Notes: generated by a model from the sequence alone, not told the origin. 40,503 nucleotides of DNA from an uncultured Oscillospiraceae bacterium (GCA_904420435.1 CAJFVK010000018.1:1-40503); one strand, 5' to 3'; counted from the stretch's first letter, positions 15,837 through 25,423 are shown. Numbers and translations are program-made.

Positions 15837-18016
15837 TGCCAGGAACCCGTACGGACGCCAGTATTGCCCTCAGCGTCAAGGACAATTTATCCCAGTCCAT
15901 TGTTGGGATGAAAAACTCCCTGAACAGCTTCAAAAACGATGCCGAAGGGCTCCAACAGCAACTGGATACCCTGACCGCCACCAAATTTCAGCTGAAGAAT
16001 TTCGACCTGAAAGCAGCAAAAGCCCAGGTGGATCAGATGCGGCAGGCTTTGGAGAGCCTGGGGGATTCCGCCACCGACGCAGAGCGGGCGGCAGCCCGGG
16101 CAGACTTTGACGAGGCCCTGCAGAACTACAGCCATGTGGAGCAGCAGCTGAATTTGGTGAGCAAACAGGCCCGGCAAACTGAAAAGGACCTGCTCAACGC
16201 AACGGATGCCATTTCGAAAACGGAAAATCGGGCAGGCCGGTCAGGCGGCGCAGGGATCCTGTCCTCCCTTGGTCAAGCGGGTGCCCTGTCCCAGGTGGGC
16301 GAGGTGGTCAGCCAGTGGGCACAGGTCCTGGTGTCCTCCGCCTATGGTTCGGAGGCAGCTTCCCTATTTTCCGGCGCCCTGAGCGGTGCTGGAAGCGGTG
16401 CGGCTATCGGCTCTATGGTGGCTCCCGGCATAGGAACAATACTCGGCGCTCTGGCTGGGGGCGCCCTAGGCGCAGTCCAGGGCGCCTCCCAGACTTACCA
16501 AGCCCAGGACGAGGCATTCAAGGCCTACTACCAGCAGCTCTATGAGTCCGGCACAGCTCAGGCGGAGGAGAGCCTGACCAGCGGCAGCGCCACAGCAGCC
16601 CAGCGAGAACTGGACGCTATCGCTTTTGCGCAGCTCCTGGGTAAGGACAGCGGGTCGTCTTACCTGAGAGATCTCCGGACCTTAGCGGCGGATACGCCCC
16701 TGGAGTATGCGGATTTGACCCAGATGTCCCGCGCCCTGGCCACCGGTTTTGGGGACAGCCCGGAGCGGATGCTAGAGCTGCTGGAGGCTATCGGCAACGC
16801 CGGCAGCGCCGTAGGCGTTACAGCCTCGGATATGTCTATGATGGCCCAGGCTATGAGCCGGATGAACAGCTCCGGCAAGGCAACCCTGGAGTATCTCAAC
16901 ATCCTCCAGGAGCGGGGCGTGGATGTGATCGGCATGCTAGCCGAGGAGTATGGCAAGACCCAGGGCGAGATATACGACATGATCTCTGCCGGTGATATCA
17001 ACGGCCAGGAGGCTGTGGATGTTATCCAGCGGGGTATGGAGGCGCGGTACGGCGGGGCGATGGAAACCATGGCGCAGACCTTTTCCGGCTTGACCTCCAC
17101 CCTGGAGGACACCATGGCGGAGCTCGACAACGCCCGTGGCGAAGGTTACAACACCGAACGCAGCCAGGGCCTCCAAGCGGAAATTGACGCCTACGGCGGG
17201 GCGTTGGGTCAAGCGGTAGAAAGCATCAATACCATTGCCGGACAGAATCAGGCTTACCTGGAAAATCTGCAGGAGCAGTACACCAGGGAAGCCCTCTCCG
17301 CAGTACTTCTGGGGGAGGACACCACGCTGTTTGACTCCAGGCAGCAGGCGGAACTGGAGAAGATGCGGGAGAGCTTCCTCCAGGCCAGCGCGGAATACGA
17401 CGCCGGGAGTCAGGAGGCCGGCCTGCAGATGGACAGCCTCAGACGGCAGGCGGAATCCCTGGCCACAGCAGCCTACGAGAGCAGCGAGCAATATCAGCTG
17501 GTGCAGGATACGGAGCTGACCCTGATCGACGCCATCCGGCAAAATACGGCGGCCCTGCAGGGATGGAAGAACGAATACACCCGCGCTCAGGCGCTGAGCC
17601 TGGGCCAGCCCACCCAGAGCGCCTGGTCCCCGGAGAGCGACCTGATGGACGCGCTGATAGAGAGCCGGGACGAGGGGGATCCGGAGGGCGTGCTGTCCTA
17701 CCCCGAGTGGGTGGCGGCGAACCCTCTGGCAGACCCCAGCGCCTACGCCCTCTACCGTGCCAGCGCCACGGCAGACAGCCACGCGGCGGGTCTGGGGCGG
17801 GTGCCCTATGACAACTATGCGGCGCTGCTCCACGAGGGGGAGCGGGTGCTGACGGCGTCCCAGGCCCGGGAGCTGGACCGGGGCGGCAGCGGCGGCGGCG
17901 TCACGGTGAACCTGAGCGGCAGCTGGACGGTGCGCTCGGAGGAGGACGCGGAGGAGCTGGCGGAAATCCTGGTCCGCAAAATCGAACTGGCCCAGAAGGC
18001 GGGGGTGATAGGGTGA
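15836..18016 (+). CDS. tape measure protein
   Basis: 726 aa; coiled-coil N-terminus, hydrophobic Gly-rich centre (GALSGAGSGAAIGSMVAPGIGTILGALAGGALGAVQG), position. Confidence 0.9.
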   Translation: MPGTRTDASIALSVKDNLSQSIVGMKNSLNSFKNDAEGLQQQLDTLTATKFQLKNFDLKAAKAQVDQMRQALESLGDSATDAERAAARADFDEALQNYSHVEQQLNLVSKQARQTEKDLLNATDAISKTENRAGRSGGAGILSSLGQAGALSQVGEVVSQWAQVLVSSAYGSEAASLFSGALSGAGSGAAIGSMVAPGIGTILGALAGGALGAVQGASQTYQAQDEAFKAYYQQLYESGTAQAEESLTSGSATAAQRELDAIAFAQLLGKDSGSSYLRDLRTLAADTPLEYADLTQMSRALATGFGDSPERMLELLEAIGNAGSAVGVTASDMSMMAQAMSRMNSSGKATLEYLNILQERGVDVIGMLAEEYGKTQGEIYDMISAGDINGQEAVDVIQRGMEARYGGAMETMAQTFSGLTSTLEDTMAELDNARGEGYNTERSQGLQAEIDAYGGALGQAVESINTIAGQNQAYLENLQEQYTREALSAVLLGEDTTLFDSRQQAELEKMRESFLQASAEYDAGSQEAGLQMDSLRRQAESLATAAYESSEQYQLVQDTELTLIDAIRQNTAALQGWKNEYTRAQALSLGQPTQSAWSPESDLMDALIESRDEGDPEGVLSYPEWVAANPLADPSAYALYRASATADSHAAGLGRVPYDNYAALLHEGERVLTASQARELDRGGSGGGVTVNLSGSWTVRSEEDAEELAEILVRKIELAQKAGVIG

Positions 18017-18762
18017 AGCGGCTGATTACCTTTCTGGACGAGGGGAGCGGCACCCAGCTGGTGCTGCCGGTGACGCCGGCGGGCTATGAGTGGGCGCGGC
18101 AGGCGGCCATTCAGGTGGTGACGGTGGACCAGCTGGGGGACCTGAACTTTTTCGGGGGACGGCGGATGGCCTCCGCCACGCTGGCGGAGTGCATCCTGCC
18201 CGCCCACGCCTATCCCTTCCTGTCCCCCGGGGCGTCCACAGACCCGTGGAGCTATGTGGCGCAGCTGGAGCGGTGGATTGAGGCGGGGACGGTGCTCCGC
18301 TTTCTGGTGAGCGGCACGCCGGTGAACGAGGCGGTGCTGCTGGAGTCGGCGGTATACCGGGAGCAGGACGGCACCAACGACCTGTACGCGGACCTGACCA
18401 TCCGGCAGTATCTCAAGCCGGAGACGCCGGTGCTGCCCGCCCAGGAGCAGGCGCAGCCCGCGGCCAGCCGGGACAGCGCCACGGGGGCCTCCCAGGCGCG
18501 CACCTATGAGGTGGTGCGGGGGGACACCCTGTGGGACATCTGCCGGCGGTTTTATGGGGACGGGAGCTTGTGCTGGGACTTGGCGGCCTATAACCAGGTG
18601 GCCAACGCCAACCTGATTTACCCCGGACAGGTGTTCCAAATCCCGCCCCGGGACCAGCTGCCGGGGGCGGAGGAGAAGCCGGAGAGCGCCCGGGCGGCGG
18701 AAGCGACCACGGCCCGCTATGGGGACGGGGGCTGGACCCTCTCCCTGCCGGAGGGGGGCTGA
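18013..18762 (+). CDS. LysM-containing baseplate hub/tail protein (XkdP-like)
   Basis: YEVVRGDTLWDICRRFYGDGSLCWDLAAYNQVANANLIYPGQVFQIP (LysM). Confidence 0.88.
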   Translation: MKRLITFLDEGSGTQLVLPVTPAGYEWARQAAIQVVTVDQLGDLNFFGGRRMASATLAECILPAHAYPFLSPGASTDPWSYVAQLERWIEAGTVLRFLVSGTPVNEAVLLESAVYREQDGTNDLYADLTIRQYLKPETPVLPAQEQAQPAASRDSATGASQARTYEVVRGDTLWDICRRFYGDGSLCWDLAAYNQVANANLIYPGQVFQIPPRDQLPGAEEKPESARAAEATTARYGDGGWTLSLPEGG

Positions 18763-18765
18763 GCC

Positions 18766-19752
18766 GTGGGGGAATATCAGCTGATTCTGACGGGCCGGGA
18801 CGGCACGGCCTATGACGCCACGCAGCGAGTGAGCAGTCTGAGTTGGAGCGGCAGCATCCGGCAGACCGCCCGGCAGGTGGAGACGGTGCTGGCCACGCCC
18901 ACGGACGGGAGCCTGCGGCAGCTACCCACGGAGAACGGCACCGGGGTGCAGCTGCTGCTGGGGGGCGCGCCGGTGTTCACCGGCGTGGCAGTGACCCGGA
19001 GCCGGAGCACCCAGGGCCAGACCACGGACCTGTCCGCCCTGGACCGGGGGTTTTACCTGGCGGGGAACGAGGGGTGGTACAGCTACGCGGACGCCGCGCC
19101 GGAGCAGGCGGTGGCCGCCCTGTGCGCCGACTTCGGCATCCCGGTGGGGGCGCTGGCGGCCACAGGGGTGCGGGTGGCGCGGAAGTTCCCGGGGGTGGCC
19201 CTGGACAAAATTGCCGCCACCCTCTACACCCTGGCGGGGGAGCAGAACGGGCGGCGGTACCTGCTGCGCTTTAACGGCGCGGGGGCGCTGGAGGCGGTGG
19301 AGAAGCCCCGGAGCGCGGCGCTGGAGATTATGCCCCGGAAGAACCTGCAGAGCCTGCAGGTGACGGAGGACATCTCCGGTCTGTGCAACGGGGTGGCCAT
19401 CTACACGGACACCGGGCAGCTGGTGCGGACGGTGGAGGACGGCGAGAGCATCGCCGCCTTCGGGCGGCTGCAGCGGATTTTGCAGCAGCGCAGCGGCCAG
19501 GACGCGGGAGCGGAGGCAAGGGCCATCCTGGAGGACAGCGGGCAGCAGCAGACCATGACGGTGCAGTGCCTGGGCAACCCGGCGCTGATTACGGGAAACG
19601 CGGTAATTCTGCGGGACAACGTCACGGGGGCGTCCGGGCTGTGCTGGATTGACAGCGACACCCACACCTTCAAAAACGGGCTGTACTTCTGCAAGCTGGG
19701 GCTGAACTTCCGGAACCTGATGAACGAAACCAGCGCCGGACAGGCGGACTGA
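18766..19752 (+). CDS. XkdQ-like baseplate hub protein
   Basis: GTG start, position, GCAIYTDTGQ-type region and C-terminal SDTHTFKNGLYFCKLGLNF. Confidence 0.8.
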   Translation: MGEYQLILTGRDGTAYDATQRVSSLSWSGSIRQTARQVETVLATPTDGSLRQLPTENGTGVQLLLGGAPVFTGVAVTRSRSTQGQTTDLSALDRGFYLAGNEGWYSYADAAPEQAVAALCADFGIPVGALAATGVRVARKFPGVALDKIAATLYTLAGEQNGRRYLLRFNGAGALEAVEKPRSAALEIMPRKNLQSLQVTEDISGLCNGVAIYTDTGQLVRTVEDGESIAAFGRLQRILQQRSGQDAGAEARAILEDSGQQQTMTVQCLGNPALITGNAVILRDNVTGASGLCWIDSDTHTFKNGLYFCKLGLNFRNLMNETSAGQAD

Positions 19753-19764
19753 GGAGGCGAGGCA

Positions 19765-20067
19765 ATGAGCGATATATATGCAAGGCTGGCCGCCATGCTG
19801 GACGGCGGGACAGGCCGGCAGGGGGCCTTTGCGCCCGGGGGGTGGCTGTTCGGGGACGTGCTGGAGGCCGGGCAGGGGGAGCTGCGGCTGGCCTGCGGCG
19901 GGCTGTCCTTGACCCAGGGGGACGTGAAGGTGGACCGGGGCCTGAGCTATACCTGGACGGAGGATGAGGGCCAGGAACACTATCTGCGCGCGGGGGACCG
20001 GGTGCTGGTGCTGGTGACGGCGGACGGCCAGGAATACTATGTGCTGAAAAAGGCGGTGTTTGTATGA
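19765..20067 (+). CDS. DUF2577-like baseplate protein (XkdR-like)
   Basis: 100 aa; position; LKVDRGLSYTWTEDEGQEHYLRAGDRVLVLVTADGQEYYVL. Confidence 0.75.
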   Translation: MSDIYARLAAMLDGGTGRQGAFAPGGWLFGDVLEAGQGELRLACGGLSLTQGDVKVDRGLSYTWTEDEGQEHYLRAGDRVLVLVTADGQEYYVLKKAVFV

Positions 20068-20483
20068 GGGAGCTGTTCCCCCTGTTTCAGACGGCGCCCC
20101 AGAGCGCTGCGGCGGCGCTGCCCCTGCTGCGGGACGTGGCCATGGACTATGAGAAGGGGGCGCCCCTGTTCGCCGGGGGCAATCCGGTGGTGGTTAGCGG
20201 CCTGGAGGCGGTGAAGAGCTGGGCGTGGCGGGCCATTCAGACGGCCCGGTACCGGTACAGCAGCTTTTCCTGGGACTACGGGTGCGAGCTGGAGAACCTG
20301 GTGGGCCAGCCCTACGGCCAGGACACCCGGCGCAGCGAGGCGGTGCGGTATGTGCGGGAGGCCCTGGAGGTGTGCCCCTATATCACCTCCGCCCAGGCAG
20401 TGGTGGAGGGGCTGGAGGGGTCCAGCCTGCACATCCGGGTGGTGATGCGGACGGTATACGGGGACGGAACGCTGGAGGTATAG
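20064..20483 (+). CDS. DUF2634-like baseplate protein (XkdS-like, gp25-type)
   Basis: RYRYSSFSWDYGCELENLVGQPYGQDTRRSEAVRYVREALEVCPYI. Confidence 0.82.
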   Translation: MRELFPLFQTAPQSAAAALPLLRDVAMDYEKGAPLFAGGNPVVVSGLEAVKSWAWRAIQTARYRYSSFSWDYGCELENLVGQPYGQDTRRSEAVRYVREALEVCPYITSAQAVVEGLEGSSLHIRVVMRTVYGDGTLEV

Positions 20484-20511
20484 CCGAAAAAGCGGCGCGG
20501 CACTGTGCGGC

Positions 20512-20566
20512 GGCGGGGGCGAGCCCCCGCCCTGCGAAAAAGGGACGGCGGGGGCAAGCCCCCGCC
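20512..20566. repeat. REP-like tandem GC-rich palindromes
   Basis: GGCGGGGGC-ga-GCCCCCGCC (20512-20531) and GGCGGGGGC-aa-GCCCCCGCC (20547-20566), period 35 nt. Confidence 0.85.
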
Positions 20567-20586
20567 CTACAGAAGGAGCGGAGCGA

Positions 20587-21681
20587 ATGTTTGAGAGCAT
20601 GACGCCGGAGGCCATCAAGGCGGCGATTTTGGGGAGCATCCGGCAGGGACAGGGGATCTCCTCCATGGCGGGGAGCTTTGCCGACGCCGTGGCCGGGCCG
20701 GTGAGCGAGGAGATCAGCAAGGCGTACATGGCCCTGGACGCGGTGCCGTCCATGGTGTTTCCGGACGAGAGCAGCGGGGGCTATATCGACCTGGTGGGGA
20801 AGCAGTATTACAACATCACGCGGCGAGGGGGCACACGGGCCTACTGCGACATCTCCTTCACCGGCGCGGCGGGGCTGGTCATCCCCCAGGGGACGGCTTT
20901 CCTGACCGCCGGGGGCCTGTCCTTCTCCCTGATGGCCCAGGTGACCCTGGGGTCCGGCGGGACGGGCACGGGCCGGCTGGAGGCGGCGGAGGTGGGCGCG
21001 GTGTACAACGTGGAGGCCGGGGCCATCGACCGGATGTATGTGAACCTGGCGGGGCTCACCGCCTATCAGAACCAGGAGGCCAGCGGCGGCACGGACCCGG
21101 AGAGTGACGCGGCCCTGCTCGCCCGAATCCAGGAGCGGGTGCAGCGGCCGCCCACCAGCGGCAACGGCTATCAGTTCCGGCAGTGGGCGCTGGCGGTGCC
21201 CGGGGTGGGGCAGGCCAAGGTGGTGGAGCTCTTCCAGGGGGCCGGCACGGTGGGGCTGACTATTGCGGACAGCAACTATGAGGCCCCCGGCGAGGAGATT
21301 GTGGAGGCCGTGGAGGCGGCCATCCAGACGGAGCGGCCCGTCGGGGCGGCGGTGACGGTGGAGGCGGCCGCGGAGCTGACGGTGGCGGTGTCGGCGGCGG
21401 TGACCGTGACCCAGGGGGTGAGCAAGGGGACGGTGCAGACAGCCCTGGAGGAGGGGCTGCGGCGCTATTTCCGGGACCTGATCGACGCCAAGTACACCCC
21501 CATCTACTACAAGCCGGCGGAGGACGTGAGCTATACCCTGATTTACAACCGGGTGGTGGCCATTCTGCTGAACATCCCGGGGGTGGAGAACTTCACCAGC
21601 CTGACGGTGAACGGGGGCACGGCGGATGTAACCATCCAGGCCGGACAGATTCCGGTAGCCGGGGAGGTGAGCGTCACGTGA
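20587..21681 (+). CDS. baseplate J family protein (XkdT-like)
   Basis: YIDLVGKQYYNITRRGGTRAYCDISFTGAAGLVIPQGTAFLTAGGLSF... ASGGTDPESDAALLARIQERVQRPPTSGNGYQFRQWALAVPGVGQAKV. Confidence 0.93.
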   Translation: MFESMTPEAIKAAILGSIRQGQGISSMAGSFADAVAGPVSEEISKAYMALDAVPSMVFPDESSGGYIDLVGKQYYNITRRGGTRAYCDISFTGAAGLVIPQGTAFLTAGGLSFSLMAQVTLGSGGTGTGRLEAAEVGAVYNVEAGAIDRMYVNLAGLTAYQNQEASGGTDPESDAALLARIQERVQRPPTSGNGYQFRQWALAVPGVGQAKVVELFQGAGTVGLTIADSNYEAPGEEIVEAVEAAIQTERPVGAAVTVEAAAELTVAVSAAVTVTQGVSKGTVQTALEEGLRRYFRDLIDAKYTPIYYKPAEDVSYTLIYNRVVAILLNIPGVENFTSLTVNGGTADVTIQAGQIPVAGEVSVT

Positions 21682-22223
21682 GCGGCAATCTGGTGTTCCG
21701 GCTGCCCCGGTACTACCAGGACAGCCCGCCGGTGAGCGAACTGGAGCGGGTGCTGGGGGAGCAGGCGGAGGCCCTGACCCAGGCCGGGGAGGACACCCGG
21801 GCGCAGCTGTTTGTGGAAACGGCCACCTGGGGGCTGAATCTGTGGGAGCAGTGGTGCGGCCTGCCCACGGACCCCTCCCGGCCGACCAGCTGGCGGCGGC
21901 AGCGCATCCTGGCCAAGCTGCGGGGCCAGGGGACCACCACGGCGGAGCTGATTGCCAGCGTGGTGGCTTCCTTCGGCTATCACCCGGAGCAGGTGAGCGT
22001 GGTGGAGCACCCGGAGGCGTACGCCTTTGAGGTGGTGCTCTCCGACCTGGCCGGTCAACCTGCGGATGTGTCGGGCATCACAGACGCGGTCAACGAGATC
22101 AAGCCGGCCCATTTGGACTGGTGGTTCACCTATCAGCTCTCCCAGCTGCTCGCCCAGGCGCGGACGGGCGGGGGCTTCTGGCGGATCCGGGAAGTTGCGC
22201 TGCCGGCGATGGAGGAAGCATAA
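21678..22223 (+). CDS. XkdU/YmfQ-like (DUF2313) baseplate protein
   Basis: LPRYYQDSPPVSELERVLGEQAEALTQAGEDTRAQLFVETATWGLNLWEQWCGL. Confidence 0.85.
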   Translation: MSGNLVFRLPRYYQDSPPVSELERVLGEQAEALTQAGEDTRAQLFVETATWGLNLWEQWCGLPTDPSRPTSWRRQRILAKLRGQGTTTAELIASVVASFGYHPEQVSVVEHPEAYAFEVVLSDLAGQPADVSGITDAVNEIKPAHLDWWFTYQLSQLLAQARTGGGFWRIREVALPAMEEA

Positions 22224-22241
22224 GGAGGTTGTGAGGACGGT

Positions 22242-23027
22242 ATGTATGGATTTGTTGTGACCACGGCGGGACAGGGGATGCTGGCCCGGGCTTCAGCAGG
22301 GGAAACTCTGACACTCACCGGGGTACAGGTGGGCAAGGGCGTCGCGGCCAGCCGGGAGGCAGCCCTGGCTCTGACCGCCCTGATTGACCCGGTGGCCAAT
22401 GGCACCAGCACGGAGCCGGCGGTGTCCGGAAATCAGCTGAGCATGATTGTGGAGTACCGCAACGACATGAACGGCGGGCTGGAGGAGGGCTTTGACCTGT
22501 CGGAGTTCGGCGTCCTGGCCAGGGTGGGGGACGACGCCCCCGCGCTGCTCTACTACGCCAGCCTGGGGGACAGCCCCCAGCCGGTGCAGCCGGAGAGCGC
22601 GGGACTGGACGTGCACCGCTTCCCAGTGGCCGTGGCGGTGACGGACGAGGTGACGGTGACCCTTGGGTACCCGGCGGAGGCCTTTGTTACGGCCGATGCC
22701 CTGGAGGGGTACGTCCCCCTGGGGGAGGACGGAAAGGTGCCGGGGGAGTATCTGCCGGAGATGGACTACATCCCCACCAGCCAGAAGGGCGCCGCGGGCG
22801 GTGTGGCCAGCCTGGACGACGAGGGAAAGCTGGTCCAGGACATCGACTGCGGCGTCTGGGACGCGGACCCGGTGGCGGAGCACAACGCCACGGCCACCGC
22901 CCACGCCAACCTACTGGTGGACGGGAACAACGTGGAGGCTGTTGACGCCTCCGAGAGCCTGGAGGAGCACATGGCGAACCCTCTGGCCCACCAGAACCTT
23001 GTGATTGACGGCAACGCCGGGCAATAA
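22242..23027 (+). CDS. tail fibre/collar protein
   Basis: YGFVVTTAGQGMLARASAGETLTLTGVQVGKG; DGKVPGEYLPEMDY linker motifs. Confidence 0.82.
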   Translation: MYGFVVTTAGQGMLARASAGETLTLTGVQVGKGVAASREAALALTALIDPVANGTSTEPAVSGNQLSMIVEYRNDMNGGLEEGFDLSEFGVLARVGDDAPALLYYASLGDSPQPVQPESAGLDVHRFPVAVAVTDEVTVTLGYPAEAFVTADALEGYVPLGEDGKVPGEYLPEMDYIPTSQKGAAGGVASLDDEGKLVQDIDCGVWDADPVAEHNATATAHANLLVDGNNVEAVDASESLEEHMANPLAHQNLVIDGNAGQ

Positions 23028-23053
23028 AGAAAAAAGAAAAGGAGAGCATGACA

Positions 23054-24103
23054 ATGGCAGTTATCCAGATCAAGAGAGGTTTACAGTCTGCGGTTTCCAA
23101 CCTGGTGCTGGCCCCGGGCGAGCTGGCGGTGGCGCTGGACACCGGCAACGTGTACGTGGGCACCACAACCGGGAACGTCCACATCAACCCAACCGGCGGA
23201 ACAGCCGACCAGGCGTCCAAGCTGTCCACGCCCCGGCAGTTCTCCGCCTCCGGCGATGCCAGCGCCCCTGCGGTGCAGTTCGACGGCACCCAGAACGTGG
23301 AGCTGGTGCTGACCCTTGCCAACATCGCGGCCCTGACCCCCGGCACCTATACCAAGGTAACCGTGGACCAGAAGGGCCGGGTGACCGCAGGGCAGACCAT
23401 TGAGGTGTCCGACCTGCCGAGCATCCCGAGCACCAAGATCACGGGCCTGGGCACGGCGGCCACGGCCAACACCGGCACCCAGCAGGGCAACGTGCCCGTG
23501 GTGCAGGCGGACGGCAAGCTGCTGGCGTCCCTGCTGCCGGATCTCTCCGGCACCTATGTGCCTATCACCACCACCATTAACGGCAAGCCCCTGTCCGCTG
23601 CGGTTACTCTGACGGCGGACGACGTGGGGGCCATCCCGGCCACGCAGAAAGGCCAGGCGGGCGGCGTAGCGGAGCTGGATTCCACCGGCAAGGTGCCGGC
23701 GGCCCAGCTGCCCAGCTATGTGGACGACGTGGTGGAGTATGACAGCCAGAGCGATTTCCCGGAAACCGGCGAGGACGGCAAGATCTACATCGCCAAGGAC
23801 ACCAACCTGACCTACCGCTGGAGCGGCACGCAGTATGTGGAGATCTCCGCCTCCCTGGCGCTGGGCGAAACGGAGAGTACGGCCTATCGGGGCGACCGGG
23901 GCAAGATCGCCTATGACCACAGCCAGATCACCAATGGCAACCCCCACGGCACCACCTATGACGAGGTAGGTGCCGCGCCGGAGAGCCATGTGACTGTACA
24001 GGCATCTTCCTCTGTGCTGGGCCACATCAAGGCTGGCACCGGCTTCTCTGTAAGCGGGGACGGCACCCTGAGCCTGGACACCGTGGACGGAGGCACATTC
24101 TAA
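23054..24103 (+). CDS. tail fibre with Mtd-N-like (hyaluronidase-type) attachment domain
   Basis: MAVIQIKRGLQSAVSNLVLAPGELAVALDTGNVYVGTTTGNVHI; fibre-type low-complexity body. Confidence 0.8.
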   Translation: MAVIQIKRGLQSAVSNLVLAPGELAVALDTGNVYVGTTTGNVHINPTGGTADQASKLSTPRQFSASGDASAPAVQFDGTQNVELVLTLANIAALTPGTYTKVTVDQKGRVTAGQTIEVSDLPSIPSTKITGLGTAATANTGTQQGNVPVVQADGKLLASLLPDLSGTYVPITTTINGKPLSAAVTLTADDVGAIPATQKGQAGGVAELDSTGKVPAAQLPSYVDDVVEYDSQSDFPETGEDGKIYIAKDTNLTYRWSGTQYVEISASLALGETESTAYRGDRGKIAYDHSQITNGNPHGTTYDEVGAAPESHVTVQASSSVLGHIKAGTGFSVSGDGTLSLDTVDGGTF

Positions 24104-24121
24104 CCAAAGGAGGGCTTTACC

Positions 24122-24613
24122 ATGGCGGTAACAATCCAGATCAAGCGGGGGACGAAGGCGGGGCTTCCCGCCCTTGCCCCCGGAGAATACGGGCTCGCCA
24201 CCGACACCGGGGAGCTGTTTGTCGGCGGCAACAGTGGAAACATCCAGGTGGCGACCCTGAGCAGCGACGGGAAGATCCCGGAGGGCCTGCTGCCGGAGAT
24301 GGACTATGACCCGGCGGGGAGTGCTGCGGCGGTGCAGACCAACCTGACCAGCCACGTCAACAACAAGAACAACCCGCACGGCGTCACGGCGGCCCAGGTG
24401 GGGGCCTATACCAAGGAGGAGAGCCTGGCGGCGGCCACCGCGGGGCTATACGGCTTGGGGAGCGACGCCGTGCCGGATGATGTGTTCAACGACATATACA
24501 GCCGGCTTATTATGATCGCCCAGGACAAGGCGCGGCTGATTGTCACGGTGAAAGACGCCTCCGGCGCTCGCACTGACCAACGAGAACGGCGTCGCAACCG
24601 GATACGCGGATGA
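24122..24613 (+). CDS. tail fibre, N-terminal fragment of a frame-disrupted gene
   Basis: MAVTIQIKRGTKAGLPALAPGEYGLATDTGELFVGGNSGNIQV...VTVKDASG then frame loss near 24561-24572. Confidence 0.75.
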   Translation: MAVTIQIKRGTKAGLPALAPGEYGLATDTGELFVGGNSGNIQVATLSSDGKIPEGLLPEMDYDPAGSAAAVQTNLTSHVNNKNNPHGVTAAQVGAYTKEESLAAATAGLYGLGSDAVPDDVFNDIYSRLIMIAQDKARLIVTVKDASGARTDQRERRRNRIRG

Positions 24614-25406
24614 AGGGACCGCAAATATCAGCGTTTCCGGGTTCGCCGACCTGGTGGATAAAACCGTCAGCCAGGCCGTGCAGAAGGGAATCACGTACAA
24701 CATTGACCTATCAGTCGAAACACGAAATTTCCTCAAGATTACATCGTCTGGAAACTACAAATTCTCCGGACGGATCACGCGGGTTGACGTTACCGTCGTA
24801 GGCGGTGGCGGTGGTGGCAATGGAGGTTATTGCCGTTCTGGATCTTCCCGCGGAGATCGAGCAAGTGTCGGTGGTGGCGGTGGATACTGTGTGGTGCAAG
24901 AAAATGTGGACTTTTCACCTAACACACTATATGGAGCTGTTATTGGCGCTGGTGGTCGAGGTGGAACCGGTAATGCTTATGACAAGTTCGACTCGGAATT
25001 CTATGGCGAAAATGGTGGAAGTTCATCCTTCCTTGGAGTTACAGCAAACGGCGGTAGTCATGGTACACAAACTTCTGGTGGAGCAGGTAATGGTCGAGGC
25101 GGTAATGTTACCGGGTCAGCTCATGATACTGGAGGAAACGGTGTAGCCGGCTCCGTATATGGATATAGCAGTTTTACTGAAACCGTTCTTTATGGAGGCG
25201 GAGGCGGTGCTGGATACGGCGGTAAGGGTGGAGCAGACTTTGGAGGAGATGGAGCAACTTCTTGGAATTCACCCCCTACAACCGTGCAAGCTAACACTGG
25301 CGGTGGCGGTGGCGGCGGATTAGGTGATGGAGGTAGAGATGACGCTACTAACGGTGGGGATGGCGGCAGCGGCGTCATCGCACTCCGTATGCACACCGCA
25401 GCCTAG
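24564..25406 (+). CDS. tail fibre tip, glycine-rich C-terminal part (continuation in another frame)
   Basis: frame continues LALTNENGVATGYADEGTANISVSGFADLVDKTVSQ...SGNYKFSGRITRVDVTVVGGGGGGNGG...; ORF track lists 24654..25406. Confidence 0.75.
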   Translation, partial: ALALTNENGVATGYADEGTANISVSGFADLVDKTVSQAVQKGITYNIDLSVETRNFLKITSSGNYKFSGRITRVDVTVVGGGGGGNGGYCRSGSSRGDRASVGGGGGYCVVQENVDFSPNTLYGAVIGAGGRGGTGNAYDKFDSEFYGENGGSSSFLGVTANGGSHGTQTSGGAGNGRGGNVTGSAHDTGGNGVAGSVYGYSSFTETVLYGGGGGAGYGGKGGADFGGDGATSWNSPPTTVQANTGGGGGGGLGDGGRDDATNGGDGGSGVIALRMHTAA

Positions 25407-25423
25407 CTCTTGGAGGTGATGGA

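Noticed and set aside
20484-20586. CRISPR-like short repeat
   Set aside because: Only two palindromic units with a 15-nt gap; no array, no Cas genes; better described as REP-like.
23081-24379. 432-aa antisense ORF over tail fibres
   Set aside because: Antisense of fibre repeats; no RBS or recognisable domain.
24770-25390. GGTGGN-rich DNA as tandem microsatellite
   Set aside because: Explained by glycine codons of the fibre tip; irregular at DNA level.
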